DNA from: Xenorhabdus budapestensis
GTDB taxonomy: Bacteria; Pseudomonadota; Gammaproteobacteria; Enterobacterales; Enterobacteriaceae
DNA: 64,000 nt
NCBI RefSeq assembly: GCF_002632465.1
Contig: NZ_NIBS01000017.1
Coordinates: forward strand, 1-64,000
Direction: 5' to 3'
Every line of letters starts with the position of its first letter. Within the stretch, counting starts at the first letter, position 1. Made by a program: the position numbers and the translations under genes. The notes beneath the pieces were generated by a model. That model made no database searches and was not told the DNA's origin. It was given only the letters and a program-made list of their open reading frames with translations. Positions 63,797-64,000 of this stretch are shown here, piece by piece.

Positions 63797-64000
63797 ATGC
63801 TGCACACACCGGCTCACTCCTGGGAACAGGCGCAACTGGCATTACATGCTCGGTTGACTCCCTTGTTTCACCCTGGCGGTTCACGCCAACACGGCCTTGA
63901 TTATCTTCGGGGCTTACTCAGTGACGTTGAACGTAAAAATAGCTGGCAACTGGCTGAATGGTTAGGCGAAACGTCACCCGATAATCTGCAGTATTTATTG
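63797..64000 (+). CDS. IS701-type transposase, N-terminus (cut by window end)
   Basis: The first 68 residues (HSWEQAQLALHARLTPLF, RQHGLDYLRGLLSDVERKNSWQLAEWLGE) match the conserved start of IS701-family DDE transposases. GGGGAGG lies before ATG 63797. The gene continues past the window, so completeness is unknown. Confidence 0.85.
   Translation, partial: MLHTPAHSWEQAQLALHARLTPLFHPGGSRQHGLDYLRGLLSDVERKNSWQLAEWLGETSPDNLQYLL

Overview
The window looks like a chromosome segment of an entomopathogenic enterobacterium of the Xenorhabdus/Photorhabdus (Morganellaceae) type. I infer this from enteric-like core genes (pyrG-eno, ybcJ-folD, argU), moderate GC, several IS families and many Rhs/VgrG genes. 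The genus was not tested by any search.

Layout. (1) 1-2600: the 3' end of a 5S rRNA gene with its terminator, a decayed IS66-family element with both inverted repeats, and a BASS/ACR3-like transporter. A 26-bp direct repeat flanks the last two. (2) 2.7-9.8 kb: housekeeping genes pyrG, eno, a DASS-family anion transporter, a transposase scrap, a small basic orphan protein, ybcJ, folD and tRNA-Arg(TCT). (3) 9.8-36.5 kb: a lambdoid prophage beginning directly after the tRNA. It has AlpA, a leftward gene, cI/operators/cro, replication (O-, DnaC- and DnaB-like), Q, a DNA methyltransferase, higBA, holin-endolysin-Rz/Rz1, HNH, and HK97-type head plus lambda-type tail genes ending at J. I found no prophage integrase, tail fibre or right attachment site, so it is probably defective. 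(4) 36.5-39.1 kb: toxin-antitoxin genes (Phd/PIN, two SymE-like proteins, HigBA-like). (5) 39.1-48.0 kb, minus strand: a type VI secretion (T6SS) Rhs locus in the order vgrG (3' half), DUF2169 chaperone, PAAR-like protein, 1559-aa Rhs with a C-terminal toxin, immunity gene, then two small genes separated by a duplicated hairpin. (6) 48.03-61.37 kb: a 13.3-kb P4-like integrative element inserted inside that vgrG. (7) 61.4-64.0 kb: the 5' half of the split vgrG, an AT-rich gap, a complete IS5/IS427-type element with a TAA target duplication, and the start of an IS701-type transposase.

The most striking object is the 13.3-kb element. A 9-bp repeat (ctgatactg) marks both ends, and removing one repeat plus the intervening DNA rejoins the two vgrG halves in frame. 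The element has a P4-type integrase, AlpA, a primase-helicase, an iteron cluster resembling the P4 origin, a second tyrosine recombinase, a C4-like antisense RNA and a Ner-like regulator. Its cargo is a complete T6SS delivery module: its own vgrG, DUF4123 adaptor, PAAR tip, an unrecognised effector and a probable immunity protein. A mobile element that breaks one VgrG and brings another could act as a T6SS spike/effector exchange device. The insertion is directly visible; the switching role is inference.

Three A-rich slippery sites for -1 frameshifting are visible: the tail-chaperone G/GT pair, the IS5-family transposase, and unexpectedly the cro-like gene.
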